Below are positions 36,260 through 45,290 of a DNA stretch of 64,000 nucleotides, in pieces. Numbering within the stretch: the first letter of the stretch is position 1; each line of letters starts with the position of its first letter. Source of the DNA: Arthrobacter sp. Alg241-R88 (GTDB lineage: Bacteria; Actinomycetota; Actinomycetes; Actinomycetales; Micrococcaceae). Where the stretch lies: NCBI RefSeq assembly GCF_900537115.1, contig NZ_UNRG01000002.1, positions 372,591-436,590 of the forward strand. Reading direction: 5' to 3'. Below the pieces are notes generated by a model that worked only from the letters and a program-made list of their open reading frames with translations, was not told the DNA's origin and did not search any database. The translations under genes and the position numbers were made by a program.

Positions 36260-37486
36260 ATGACATCTCACACCCTCAACGAACTGATCGCTGAAGGTGT
36301 CCGCGGGCGGTACATTCTGGTTCGAAGTGACCTGAATGTGCCGCTCGACGGCTCTACAGTGACTGACGACGGCCGCATCAAAGCCTCATTGCCAGTGCTG
36401 GGAAAGCTCACGGACGCCGGTGCCCGCGTGCTGGTAACAGCCCACCTCGGACGCCCCAAGGGCGCCCCGGAGGAAAAGTACTCCCTTCGCCCCGCCGTCG
36501 ACCGCCTGGCCGAACTGGCAGGCTTCAAGGTCTCCCTCGCCGGGGACACGGTAGGCAACTCCGCCAAGGAAGCTGCAACCTCCCTGCAGGACGGCGAAGT
36601 GCTGGTCCTGGAGAACGTCCGTTTCGATGCCCGCGAAACCAGCAAGGACGACGCCGAGCGCGGCGCCTTCGCTGACGAGCTGGTGGCCCTGACGGGCAGC
36701 AATGGCGCGTACGTCGATGACGCCTTCGGTGCCGTGCACCGCAAGCACGCCAGCGTCTACGACGTCGCCACCCGGCTCCCGTCCTACCTGGGCGACCTCG
36801 TGCACACTGAGGTGGAAGTGCTCCGCAAGCTGACGGCAGACACGCAGCGCCCCTACGTGGTGGTTCTCGGCGGCTCCAAGGTCTCGGACAAGCTCGCAGT
36901 CATCGACAACCTGCTGGGCAAGGCGGACACCATCCTGGTGGGCGGCGGGATGCTGTTCACGTTCCTCGCCGCATCCGGACACAAGGTGGCCTCCAGCCTG
37001 CTGGAGGAGGACCAGATTCCCGTGGTCCAGGACTACCTGAAGCGGGCAGCAGACGCCGGCACCGAATTCGTGGTGCCCACAGATGTTGTGGTGGCGGAGA
37101 AGTTCGCTGCCGACGCAGCCCACGAGACCGTTCCGGCCGACGCCATCGAGAACAGCCGCTTCGGTGCCCAGGGCATCGGCCTTGACATCGGTCCGGATTC
37201 CGCCGCTGCCTTTGCGGACAGGATCAAGGGTGCCAAGACTGTCTTCTGGAACGGCCCCATGGGCGTCTTCGAATTCGAAGCGTTCGCCGCCGGCACCCGC
37301 GCCATCGCGCAATCCCTGACCGAAACCGGGGCGTTCACCGTTGTGGGAGGCGGGGACTCAGCAGCCGCCGTCCGCACTCTCGGTTTCGCTGACGACCAGT
37401 TCGGCCACATTTCCACCGGTGGCGGCGCCAGCCTGGAATACCTCGAAGGCAAGGAACTCCCGGGACTCAGCGTCCTGGACCGGTAG
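36260..37486 (+). CDS. pgk: Phosphoglycerate kinase
   Basis: 408 residues. It transfers phosphate from 1,3-bisphosphoglycerate to ADP. Family marks: [10 protein letters not shown] at the N-terminal substrate domain, [27 protein letters not shown] segment ([15 protein letters not shown]), [14 protein letters not shown] and [13 protein letters not shown] in the nucleotide domain. The ATG at 36260 is 10 nt after gap; the frame extends upstream into gap and is rejected there. Part of the glycolytic operon. Confidence 0.98.
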   Translation: MTSHTLNELIAEGVRGRYILVRSDLNVPLDGSTVTDDGRIKASLPVLGKLTDAGARVLVTAHLGRPKGAPEEKYSLRPAVDRLAELAGFKVSLAGDTVGNSAKEAATSLQDGEVLVLENVRFDARETSKDDAERGAFADELVALTGSNGAYVDDAFGAVHRKHASVYDVATRLPSYLGDLVHTEVEVLRKLTADTQRPYVVVLGGSKVSDKLAVIDNLLGKADTILVGGGMLFTFLAASGHKVASSLLEEDQIPVVQDYLKRAADAGTEFVVPTDVVVAEKFAADAAHETVPADAIENSRFGAQGIGLDIGPDSAAAFADRIKGAKTVFWNGPMGVFEFEAFAAGTRAIAQSLTETGAFTVVGGGDSAAAVRTLGFADDQFGHISTGGGASLEYLEGKELPGLSVLDR

Positions 37487-37524
37487 CAACATCTCCGGAA
37501 GCAGTACCTGGCTCTTCCATCCTC

Positions 37525-37561
37525 CGGCCGGCAGGTTGCCCCCGCGGCAGCCTGCCGGCCG
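37525..37561 (+). repeat. Hairpin between pgk and tpiA
   Basis: CGGCCGGCAGG (37525-37535) pairs perfectly with CCTGCCGGCCG (37551-37561) around a 15-nt loop. It lies 30 nt before tpiA. It may partly terminate transcription or protect the gap-pgk mRNA, giving tpiA a lower dose. Confidence 0.6.
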
Positions 37562-37591
37562 AACACTTATCAAAGACTTTTTGGAGAATAC

Positions 37592-38407
37592 GTGACAACG
37601 TCAACGAACGGCGCCTTCGACCGCAAGCCCTTCATCGCGGGCAACTGGAAAATGAACATGGACCACGTGCAGGGCATCACCCTCCTGCAGAAACTCGCGT
37701 GGACCCTCTCCGACGCCAAGCACGACTACAACCGGGTCGAAGTTGCCGTCTTCCCGCCGTTCACCGACCTCCGCGGTGTGCAGACCCTGGTCCAGGGCGA
37801 TGACCTCGACGTTGCCTATGGCGGCCAGGACCTCTCGCAGTTCGACTCCGGCGCCTACACTGGCGACATCTCGGGCCAGTTCCTGAATAAGCTGGGCTGC
37901 AAGTACGTCCTGGTGGGCCACAGCGAACGCCGGACCATCCACAACGAGTCCGACGACGTCCTCAACGCCAAGGTGAAGGCCGCCTTCAAGCACGGCCTGG
38001 TTCCCGTGCTCTGCGTCGGCGAAGGGCTGGAAATCCGCCAGGCCGGCACTCACGTGGACCACACCCTGGCCCAGCTCCGCGCTGGTGTTGCAGGTCTTAC
38101 CCCGGAGCAGGCCAGCGAGCTTGTGGTGGCCTACGAGCCCGTCTGGGCCATTGGCACCGGCGAAGTAGCAGGGCCCGGTGACGCGCAGGAAATGTGCGCC
38201 GCAATCCGCGCCGAGCTCGAGTCCCTGTTCGGAGCCGACGTAGCGTCGAAGACCCGTCTGCTGTACGGCGGTTCCGTCAAGGCCAACAATGCCGCCGCGA
38301 TCCTGAAAGAACGCGACGTGGACGGCCTGTTGGTGGGTGGCGCAAGCCTCGATCCGGCCGAGTTTGCTAATATTGTCAGGTTCGAGAGTCACTTGGTGAC
38401 GGACTAG
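37592..38407 (+). CDS. tpiA: Triose-phosphate isomerase
   Basis: 271 residues, a TIM barrel interconverting dihydroxyacetone phosphate and glyceraldehyde-3-phosphate. GNWKMNMD carries the N-terminal catalytic Lys, GHSERR the catalytic His, and [11 protein letters not shown] the catalytic Glu and flexible loop; YGGSVKANN binds the phosphate. It starts at a GTG preceded by TTTGGAGAATAC. secG follows after 50 nt. Confidence 0.98.
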   Translation: MTTSTNGAFDRKPFIAGNWKMNMDHVQGITLLQKLAWTLSDAKHDYNRVEVAVFPPFTDLRGVQTLVQGDDLDVAYGGQDLSQFDSGAYTGDISGQFLNKLGCKYVLVGHSERRTIHNESDDVLNAKVKAAFKHGLVPVLCVGEGLEIRQAGTHVDHTLAQLRAGVAGLTPEQASELVVAYEPVWAIGTGEVAGPGDAQEMCAAIRAELESLFGADVASKTRLLYGGSVKANNAAAILKERDVDGLLVGGASLDPAEFANIVRFESHLVTD

Positions 38408-38457
38408 TCCGTCCCGCCGCGCATACTCCCGCAATTCCAACTTTCTGAAAGGCCGTC

Positions 38458-38715
38458 GTGGACGTTCTTCATGTCATTCTGCAGATCCTCCTGGGCATCA
38501 CCAGCCTCCTGCTGACGTTGCTCATCCTCCTCCACAAGGGACGGGGCGGCGGACTGTCCGACATGTTCGGTGGCGGCATGAGTTCCGGGCTCAGCTCCTC
38601 CGGCGTTGCCGAGCGCAACCTCAACCGGTTCACCGTCATCCTCGGTGTCACCTGGGGTGTTGTGATCATCGCCCTGGGGCTGATTATGCGGTTCACCGGG
38701 AGCGGCGACTCCTAA
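38458..38715 (+). CDS. secG: Preprotein translocase subunit SecG
   Basis: 85 residues with two membrane helices (about 3-25 and 55-77) and a Gly/Ser-rich connecting loop (GGGLSDMFGGGMSSGLSSSG), the usual SecG layout. It assists SecYE-mediated protein export. The GTG start follows GAAAGG. It is commonly found next to tpiA in Actinobacteria and ends at a clear terminator. Confidence 0.93.
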   Translation: MDVLHVILQILLGITSLLLTLLILLHKGRGGGLSDMFGGGMSSGLSSSGVAERNLNRFTVILGVTWGVVIIALGLIMRFTGSGDS

Positions 38716-38769
38716 AGCACTGCCAAGAGGATCGGCGCGGGCACTGCCGCGGCGCAGATCTGCGAACTA

Positions 38770-38802
38770 AACTGTGGCTGTCGGTTTCCGGCAGCCACAG
38801 TT
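38770..38802 (+). terminator. Terminator after secG
   Basis: A 15-bp stem with one G-U pair (38770-38784 with 38788-38802) and a 3-nt loop, followed by CTGTTTAA. TAAACT at 38768-38773, overlapping the stem, could serve as a -10 element for rbpA. Confidence 0.75.
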
Positions 38803-38825
38803 CTGTTTAAGAGGCAGGAGCCCCG

Positions 38826-39221
38826 ATGGTACATCCAACGTCAGGTTTCCGGGGCACCCGCGCGGGTGTCACGGCAGGATCAGGACCAAGCCTCCAGGCC
38901 GCCGAGGACCACGGGAAATTCCTCCCGCGCATCCGGATCTCGTACTGGTGCCCGAAGGGACACGAAACCCGGCTGGTCCTCCTCAAACTTCCTGACGACC
39001 AGCTTCCTGCCGTGTGGGACTGCCGGCGATGCGGGGCCATGGCCGCGAGGGATGGCATCGCGGCGGCCGAGGCGGACGGCTTGGACGATGGCTACAAAAG
39101 CCACCTGGAATACGTTAAAGAACGGCGCTCCAGCCAGGACGCCGAAGACCTCCTGGCTGGAGCGCTGGAAAAACTACGCGCCCGCAGCGTCCTTCCGGAC
39201 GAGCTGCTGGGGGACGCGTGA
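38826..39221 (+). CDS. rbpA: RNA polymerase-binding protein RbpA
   Basis: 131 residues. RbpA binds the group I sigma factor and RNA polymerase and stabilises the open complex; it is restricted to Actinobacteria. The N-terminal tail has SGFRGTRAGVT, and the central zinc-type domain reads YWCPKGHETRLVL and WDCRRCGA, with paired Cys. The acidic linker and C-terminal sigma-interacting helix follow (KSHLEYVKERRS...). GAGGCAGGAG precedes the ATG. Its last 48 nt overlap the 3' end of pgl on the other strand. Confidence 0.9.
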   Translation: MVHPTSGFRGTRAGVTAGSGPSLQAAEDHGKFLPRIRISYWCPKGHETRLVLLKLPDDQLPAVWDCRRCGAMAARDGIAAAEADGLDDGYKSHLEYVKERRSSQDAEDLLAGALEKLRARSVLPDELLGDA

Positions 39222-39992
39222 CGCCGCGTTCTCATCGATGAGCCAGAGGGTCCGCGACGTTCCGCGCGGACCCGCGGCAGGCACCTGTACAGGGTTGGCA
39301 CCGGCAAGTGCCAGCCCCACCGCACCGGCCTTATCCTCGCCCGCAACAACCATCCACACCTCAGACGCCGTGTTGATGGCGGGCAGCGTCAGGGATACGC
39401 GCAGCGGAGGCGGCTTGGGCGAATTCCGCACGCCCACCACTGTAAGCTCCTTTTCCCGGATTCCAGCCTGCTCAGGGAATAGCGACGCCACATGCGCATC
39501 GGGTCCTACCCCCAGCAGGACAACGTCCAGGCGGGGGAGTGCAGCCGGCTGCTCAGGCCGGTCATCGGACATGTCCGCGGCGTGCTCTGAAGCGGCAGCA
39601 TCCCGCAGTTGGCGGGCGTAGTCCTCTGCAGCCTCTTCGGGAGTACCGAACTGGTCCGATGATCCCGGTTCATGGATCCGGTCCGGATCCACCGGAATGT
39701 GCGAGAGCAAGGCCTCGAACGCCTGCTTTGTGTTCCGGTCGGGATCGTCCGAGGAGACAAACCGTTCATCTCCCCACCAGAAGTTGACCTTGGACCAGTC
39801 AACCGCGGGCGCCGCCGGAGAGTCAGCAACAGCCTTGAGCGTGCCGATACCCACCGTGCCGCCGGTCAGGACCACGGTAGCTTCACCGTACTTGTCCTGG
39901 ACATCAACAAGCTTGGTGATCAGGCGCGCCGCAATGGCCGCCATAAGCACGGACGAATCAGGATGAATGCTTACTCTTGGCTCAACGCTCAC
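39174..39992 (-). CDS. pgl: 6-phosphogluconolactonase
   Basis: 272 residues of the SugarP isomerase/DevB type. It hydrolyses 6-phosphogluconolactone in the oxidative pentose phosphate pathway. Marks: VLTGGTVGIGTL at the phosphate loop, WSKVNFWWGDERFVSSDDPDRN, and LLGVGPDAHVASLFP. Last gene of the minus-strand pathway operon; it overlaps opcA by 11 nt. The C-terminal end overlaps rbpA tail to tail. Confidence 0.93.
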   Translation of the reverse strand: MSVEPRVSIHPDSSVLMAAIAARLITKLVDVQDKYGEATVVLTGGTVGIGTLKAVADSPAAPAVDWSKVNFWWGDERFVSSDDPDRNTKQAFEALLSHIPVDPDRIHEPGSSDQFGTPEEAAEDYARQLRDAAASEHAADMSDDRPEQPAALPRLDVVLLGVGPDAHVASLFPEQAGIREKELTVVGVRNSPKPPPLRVSLTLPAINTASEVWMVVAGEDKAGAVGLALAGANPVQVPAAGPRGTSRTLWLIDENAASRVPQQLVRKDAAGA

Positions 39993-40923
39993 TGGGTCGG
40001 ACGCTCCTTAGATTGGTACGTGGCAGTCCCATAGTAATCACTTCGCCGAACACTTCGTCCGGGTCCAGGCGGCGCAGCTCCTCTGCAAGGCAGTCGCGCA
40101 GGCTGCGGCGTGGAAGCGAGATCCGCTGGGCAGGCTGGCCCGGCTGGGTCAGTTCGGCCACGGACAGTCCCGGACGGAAGAGCTGCACGTCGCCGCCGGG
40201 TCGGGTGAGGCGGACGCGCCGGATGCCGGTCCCGGCCGGGTCCGCCACGATGGTGACCGGTGCGTCCAGGGTGAGGGTGAGCCAGGCCGCGAGGAGGATG
40301 GTGCTCGGGGAGTCCGAGGCACCTTCAACCGCGACGGCGGTCACCGGTGAGGAGTCCACCTGGTCCAGGACTGCGGCCAGCTGGATCCGCCAGTTGGTCA
40401 GGCGGGTCCAGGCGAGGTCCGTGTCCCCGGCCCGGTAGGTGGCGTGGATGTTCTCCAGCGCCGCCTGCGGGTCCGGTTCGTTGGCGGAGTCGGTGATCCT
40501 GCGGTGGGCGATGCGGCCGATGGAGGTTTCGCAGGCACTTTCCGGGGCGCCGTGCGGCCACCAGGCGACAATCGGGGCGTCCGGGAGCAGCAGCGCGGCC
40601 ACGAGGGATTCGCTTTCGTGGGCAAGCTGGCCGTAGCCGCGCAGCACGATGACCTCGGAGGCCCCCGCGTCACCGCCCACGCGGATTTGGGCGTCCAGCT
40701 TGTCGGCGGCGTCAGCCCCGGCGTCGGCCAGGACAATGATCCGGCAGGGGTGTTCCCGGCTGGCCTCGTTGGCTGCCTCGATCGCTTCTTCCTCGAGCCC
40801 GGACTTGGTGACCACCACGAGGGTGAGCACGCGGCCCAGGGCGATCACGCCGCCCTGCTCGCGCAGGGCCATCAGCTTTTTGGAAACGTTCGAGGTGGTG
40901 GTGTCCGGCAGGTCTACAATCAT
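39982..40923 (-). CDS. opcA: Glucose-6-phosphate dehydrogenase assembly protein OpcA
   Basis: 313 residues. OpcA binds and activates glucose-6-phosphate dehydrogenase in Actinobacteria and Cyanobacteria. It begins MIVDLPDTTTSNVSKKL and contains the conserved DAPIVAWWPHGAP block. No catalytic motif is expected. It overlaps zwf by 4 nt and pgl by 11 nt, which ensures balanced production with its partner. Confidence 0.94.
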   Translation of the reverse strand: MIVDLPDTTTSNVSKKLMALREQGGVIALGRVLTLVVVTKSGLEEEAIEAANEASREHPCRIIVLADAGADAADKLDAQIRVGGDAGASEVIVLRGYGQLAHESESLVAALLLPDAPIVAWWPHGAPESACETSIGRIAHRRITDSANEPDPQAALENIHATYRAGDTDLAWTRLTNWRIQLAAVLDQVDSSPVTAVAVEGASDSPSTILLAAWLTLTLDAPVTIVADPAGTGIRRVRLTRPGGDVQLFRPGLSVAELTQPGQPAQRISLPRRSLRDCLAEELRRLDPDEVFGEVITMGLPRTNLRSVRPSER

Positions 40924-42491
40924 GGCCTTCTCCAGGTTCGTCCGTCTCGGGCCAGCAGCTCATCAGCGCTGGCCGGGCCCCACGAGCCCGGGGCGTAGGG
41001 CTCGGGCTGTTCGTCCAGGGTGGCCCAGTAGTCCTCGAACGGGTCAAGGATCTTCCAGGACAGCTCCACTTCCTCATGCCGCGGGAACAGCGGCGGCTCG
41101 CCCAGGAGGACGTCCAGGATCAGCCGCTCGTACGCCTCCGGGGAGGACTCGGTGAAGGAGTGCCCGTAGCCGAAGTCCATGGTCACGTCCCGCACTTCCA
41201 TCTGCGTGCCGGGGACCTTCGATCCGAACCGGATGGTTACGCCCTCGTCAGGCTGGACCCGGATCACGACGGCGTTCTGGCCGAAGTCATCCTCACCGTG
41301 GTCACGGAACAGCAGGTTGGGTGCACGCTTGAACACCACCGCGATCTCGGTCACGCGCCGGCCCAGGCGCTTGCCGGCGCGCAGGTAGAACGGCACGCCG
41401 GACCAGCGGCGGGTGTGGATGTCCACCCGGATCGCGGCGAACGTCTCGGTGGTGGAATCGGCCGGGATGCCTTCTTCCTCCAGGTAGCCCTGGACCTGTT
41501 CGCCGCCCTGCCAGCCGCCGGTGAACTGGCCGCGCGCCGAATGCGTGGACAGGTCATCGGGGAGCTTGACGGCGGCGAGGACCTTTTCCTTCTCCGCCCG
41601 CAGGTCATCGGCGTTGAAGGAAATGGGTTCCTCCATCGCGGTCAGCGCCAGCAGCTGAAGCAGGTGGTTCTGGATGACGTCGCGGGCCGCGCCCACGCCG
41701 TCGTAATACCCTGCCCGGCCACCGGTGCCGATGTCCTCTGCCATGGTGATCTGGACATGGTCCACATAGTTCGCGTTCCACAACGGCTCGAACAACTGGT
41801 TCGCGAACCGCAGCGCCAGGATGTTCTGGACCGTCTCCTTGCCCAGGTAATGGTCGATCCGGAACACTGCGTCCGCCGGGAATACCGACTCCACAATGTC
41901 GTTCAGCTTCCGGGCCGACTCAAGGTCATGCCCGAACGGCTTTTCGATCACCACGCGGCGCCACTTGTCACCCTCAGCCTGGGCCAGGCCGTGCTTGGAC
42001 AGCTGGCGGCAGACCTGCTCGAACGCCTTCGGCGGGATCGAAAGGTAGAACGCATGGTTCCCCCGGGTGCCGCGGACGTCGTCGAGTTCCTTGATGGTCT
42101 CGCCCAGCCGCTCGAACGCGCCGTCGTCGTCGAACTCACCCTGGACAAAACGGATGCCTTCGGACAGCTGGTTCCACACCGCCTCATCAAAAGGCGTACG
42201 CGCGTAGGCCTGCACGGAGGCCTTCACCTCAGCGGCGAAGTCCTCCTTGTCCCACTCACGCCGGGCGAAACCGACCAGCGCAAAGCTGGGCGGCAGCAGC
42301 CCGCGGTTGGCCAGGTCATACACGGCTGGCATGAGCTTCTTGCGGGCAAGGTCACCGGTGACTCCGAAGAGCACCAGCGACGACGGACCGGCGATCCGGT
42401 TCAGGCGGCGGTCACGCGGATCCCGCAACGGATTCCGCGGCGGCTTTCCGGGGCGCGCCCCGGACGTCCTGCCGTATTCAGTTTCTGGCAT
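40920..42491 (-). CDS. zwf: Glucose-6-phosphate 1-dehydrogenase
   Basis: 523 residues. It oxidises glucose-6-phosphate and forms NADPH. Cofactor loop LFGVTGDLARKKLMPAVYDL and active-site block RIDHYLGKETVQNILALRFAN are both intact. A basic N-terminal extension precedes the domain (about 35 residues). It is the fourth gene of the tkt-tal-pgi-zwf-opcA-pgl operon, 14 nt after pgi. Confidence 0.97.
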   Translation of the reverse strand: MPETEYGRTSGARPGKPPRNPLRDPRDRRLNRIAGPSSLVLFGVTGDLARKKLMPAVYDLANRGLLPPSFALVGFARREWDKEDFAAEVKASVQAYARTPFDEAVWNQLSEGIRFVQGEFDDDGAFERLGETIKELDDVRGTRGNHAFYLSIPPKAFEQVCRQLSKHGLAQAEGDKWRRVVIEKPFGHDLESARKLNDIVESVFPADAVFRIDHYLGKETVQNILALRFANQLFEPLWNANYVDHVQITMAEDIGTGGRAGYYDGVGAARDVIQNHLLQLLALTAMEEPISFNADDLRAEKEKVLAAVKLPDDLSTHSARGQFTGGWQGGEQVQGYLEEEGIPADSTTETFAAIRVDIHTRRWSGVPFYLRAGKRLGRRVTEIAVVFKRAPNLLFRDHGEDDFGQNAVVIRVQPDEGVTIRFGSKVPGTQMEVRDVTMDFGYGHSFTESSPEAYERLILDVLLGEPPLFPRHEEVELSWKILDPFEDYWATLDEQPEPYAPGSWGPASADELLARDGRTWRRP

Positions 42492-42505
42492 GTTGCTTCT
42501 GTGCC

Positions 42506-44140
42506 TTAGCTTTCAGTAACGGAGGCTGACCTGGCGGACAGCGCAGCAATGATGTCCTGCAACTGTGCCACACCGGCAGCCCGGTCGGTCAGGTGCAGGC
42601 GAAGCACGGGACGGCCGTGCTCGCTCAGGACCTGGGCGTCACCGGCGGCCTGCGCGGCGATCAGTTCCCCGAACGTGAAGGGACGGTCCGGGATGGAAAG
42701 GTCTTCGGCCGAAGCAGCTGTGACCTGGAGGAACACACCGATGGCGGGGCCGCCCTTGTGGAACTGCCCGGTGGAGTGCAGGAACCGCGGCCCCCAGCCA
42801 AACGTGACCGGGCGGCCCGAGACTGCGGCAAGCTCGTCGCGGATGCCCTCGAGCTGCGCGAACGCCAGCCGGTCGAAGTAGGCCTGGACGCTCAAGTAGC
42901 TGTCCGGCTGGAGGGTTTCCAGCAATGCGCGGACTGCTTCCTCGGCCGTTGAGGCACTGCCGAGCCAGTCGCCGCCGCGGACCTCGATAGCACCGTCGAC
43001 GAAAGCTGCGGGGGTAGGTTCCGGCTGGGCGTCCAGCAGGCCCCGTGCCGCCACCTTCGCTGCCTCAACGTCGGGCTGATCGAACGGGTTGATCCCCAGC
43101 AGTCGCCCGGCAACGGCCGTGGCGAACTCCCAGACCATCATCTGGGTGGCCAGCCCACCGGCGATGGCAACCTGGTTTTCACCAAGTTCGACGTCGGCAT
43201 CCGGGGCTACCAGCCGGACCACCAGCACGTCCTCTGCCCCGGAGGTTACCTCGGGCGAGGATGGCCCGGCCACGACCGGCAGGACGCCAGTTCCCAGCTT
43301 GCCCGTTGATTCGGCGATGAGCTGCTCGGCCCAATCGGCGAAGCCCACAATGCCCGAACCGTCCTCGGCGATGACGATCTTGTTGCGCAGCGGGCTGGTT
43401 CCGCCCAGCGCGGTTCCGAGCGCAAGGCCGATGTTCTCGGGTGCGTCGTCGTTCAGGACCTCGGCTGCTTCCTCGGCCTCATCCAGGAAGGCCTGGATGT
43501 CTACGCCGGCCAGGCCCGAGGGCACCAGGCCGAACGCGGTGAGCGCGGAGAAACGGCCGCCGACATTGGGGTCCGCGTTGAAGACGGCCCGGTAGCCGGC
43601 CTCACGGGAGGCCTTGTCCAGCGGGGAGCCCGGATCCGTCACGATGATGATGCGGCTGTTCGCGTCGATGCCGGCGTCGTTGAACGCCTTCTCGAAAACC
43701 CTTCGCTGCGAATCCGTCTCTACGGTGGATCCGGACTTGGAGGAGACCACGATCGCGGTCTCCGCCAGCCGGTCCACCAGGGCAGCACGGACCTGGTCCG
43801 GGTCCGTGCTGTCCAGCACAGTCAGCTCGACGCCGGCGGTGCCCGCAATGACTTCCGGAGCCAGCGAGGACCCGCCCATGCCGCAGAGCGCGATGCGGGT
43901 AACCCCTTCGGCGCGGAGGGCGTCGCGGAGTTCCAGGATCTCCGCCACCAGCGGCTGGGAGACGGTGGCCGCCTCAACCCAGCCGAGGCGGACGGCAGAC
44001 TCTGCTTCGGCGTCGGGACCCCACAGGGTGTGGTCCTTCGCGAAGATCCGGGTGGCGATGCGGTCCTCCACCAGGGCGGGGAGGTGCTGTTCCAGTGCCT
44101 GCTGTGCGGCACCTGTGGCTTCGTAGCTGAGTGTGCTCAT
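42506..44140 (-). CDS. pgi: Glucose-6-phosphate isomerase
   Basis: 544 residues with two SIS-type domains. Marks: GMGGSSLAPEV, SSKSGSTVET for the sugar-phosphate loop, GRFSALTAFGLVP and WGPRFLHSTGQFHKGGP. This sequence is the divergent actinobacterial form placed within pentose phosphate operons (a similar module is fused to transaldolase in some bacteria). It interconverts glucose-6- and fructose-6-phosphate and links this operon to glycolysis. It lies 6 nt after tal. Confidence 0.93.
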   Translation of the reverse strand: MSTLSYEATGAAQQALEQHLPALVEDRIATRIFAKDHTLWGPDAEAESAVRLGWVEAATVSQPLVAEILELRDALRAEGVTRIALCGMGGSSLAPEVIAGTAGVELTVLDSTDPDQVRAALVDRLAETAIVVSSKSGSTVETDSQRRVFEKAFNDAGIDANSRIIIVTDPGSPLDKASREAGYRAVFNADPNVGGRFSALTAFGLVPSGLAGVDIQAFLDEAEEAAEVLNDDAPENIGLALGTALGGTSPLRNKIVIAEDGSGIVGFADWAEQLIAESTGKLGTGVLPVVAGPSSPEVTSGAEDVLVVRLVAPDADVELGENQVAIAGGLATQMMVWEFATAVAGRLLGINPFDQPDVEAAKVAARGLLDAQPEPTPAAFVDGAIEVRGGDWLGSASTAEEAVRALLETLQPDSYLSVQAYFDRLAFAQLEGIRDELAAVSGRPVTFGWGPRFLHSTGQFHKGGPAIGVFLQVTAASAEDLSIPDRPFTFGELIAAQAAGDAQVLSEHGRPVLRLHLTDRAAGVAQLQDIIAALSARSASVTES

Positions 44141-44146
44141 TGTCGG

Positions 44147-45262
44147 TTAGGAAGCCTTCCGTGCTGAGGCGAGGGCGCCCTCAACGTCGCCGAGCAGTTC
44201 CTTCCAGCTGGCCACGAACTTGTCCAGGCCTTCGGATTCCAGGATTGCGACGACGTCGTTGTAGGAGATGCCGAGCTTTTCGAGCGCGTCGAGGGTGTTG
44301 TTGGCTTCGGTGTAGGTACCGGTGACGGTGTCCCCGGTGATGACGCCGTGGTCGAAGGTGGCGTCCAGGGTCTTCTCCGGCATGGTGTTCACCACGCCCG
44401 GAGCGACGAGCTCGGTGACGTAGAGGGTGTCCGGGTAGGCCGGATCCTTCACGCCGGTGGAAGCCCACAGGGGGCGCTGGGGGAGTGCGCCGGCTTCGGC
44501 CAGCAGGGCCCAGCGTTCGGTGGAGAAGAGCTCTTCGTAGACCTGGTAGGCCAGGCGGGCGTTGGCCAGGCCGGCCTTGCCCTTGAGGGCCTTTGCCTCG
44601 TCGGTGCCCAGGGCGTCGAGGCGCTTGTCGATCTCGGAGTCCACGCGGGAAACGAAGAACGAGGCCACGGAGTGGATCTTCGACAGGTCGTGGCCGTTTT
44701 CCTTGGCCTGTTCCAGGCCGGACTGGAAGGCGTTGATGACGGCGCGGTAGCGCTCCAGGGAGAAGATCAGGGTCACGTTGACGCTGATGCCCTCGGCCAG
44801 GGTGGCGGTGATTGCTTCGAGGCCTTCGAGGGTGGCCGGGATCTTGATCAGGACGTTGTCCTTGTTGACCCTCTTATACAGGTGCTTGGCTTCAGCGATG
44901 GTGCCTGCCGTGTCCCAGGCCAGGCGCGGGTCAACCTCAATGGACACGCGGCCATCCACGCCGTTGGTTGCTGCCGCCACGGGGGCGAACAGGTCGCAGG
45001 CGTCGGCGACATCGGTGGTGGTGATTTCGAAGATGGTGTCCTCGACGGACGCGCCGGCTGCTGCCTGCTTTGCGATCGTGGCATCGTAGTCGGTGCCTGA
45101 GGTGATCGCGGCGTGGAAGATGGACGGGTTGGTGGTCACACCAACCACGTTCTTCTCTTCGATGAGCTTGGCCAGCGTGCCGGTTTCCAGGCGTCCGCGG
45201 GAGAGGTCATCGAGCCAGATGGAAACTCCGGCGTCGGAGAGTTGCTGGGTGGGAGTAGTCAT
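44147..45262 (-). CDS. tal: Transaldolase
   Basis: 371 residues, a TIM-barrel enzyme moving a dihydroxyacetone unit between sugar phosphates. [12 protein letters not shown] is the N-terminal signature, [15 protein letters not shown] contains the Schiff-base Lys region, and [17 protein letters not shown] follows. The frame is open to 45715, but residues upstream of the ATG at 45262 are antisense to the tkt frame and non-conserved. It starts 28 nt after tkt. Confidence 0.97.
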   Translation of the reverse strand: MTTPTQQLSDAGVSIWLDDLSRGRLETGTLAKLIEEKNVVGVTTNPSIFHAAITSGTDYDATIAKQAAAGASVEDTIFEITTTDVADACDLFAPVAAATNGVDGRVSIEVDPRLAWDTAGTIAEAKHLYKRVNKDNVLIKIPATLEGLEAITATLAEGISVNVTLIFSLERYRAVINAFQSGLEQAKENGHDLSKIHSVASFFVSRVDSEIDKRLDALGTDEAKALKGKAGLANARLAYQVYEELFSTERWALLAEAGALPQRPLWASTGVKDPAYPDTLYVTELVAPGVVNTMPEKTLDATFDHGVITGDTVTGTYTEANNTLDALEKLGISYNDVVAILESEGLDKFVASWKELLGDVEGALASARKAS

Positions 45263-45290
45263 TGTCTTTTTATCTCCTGGAAATCGTTGG

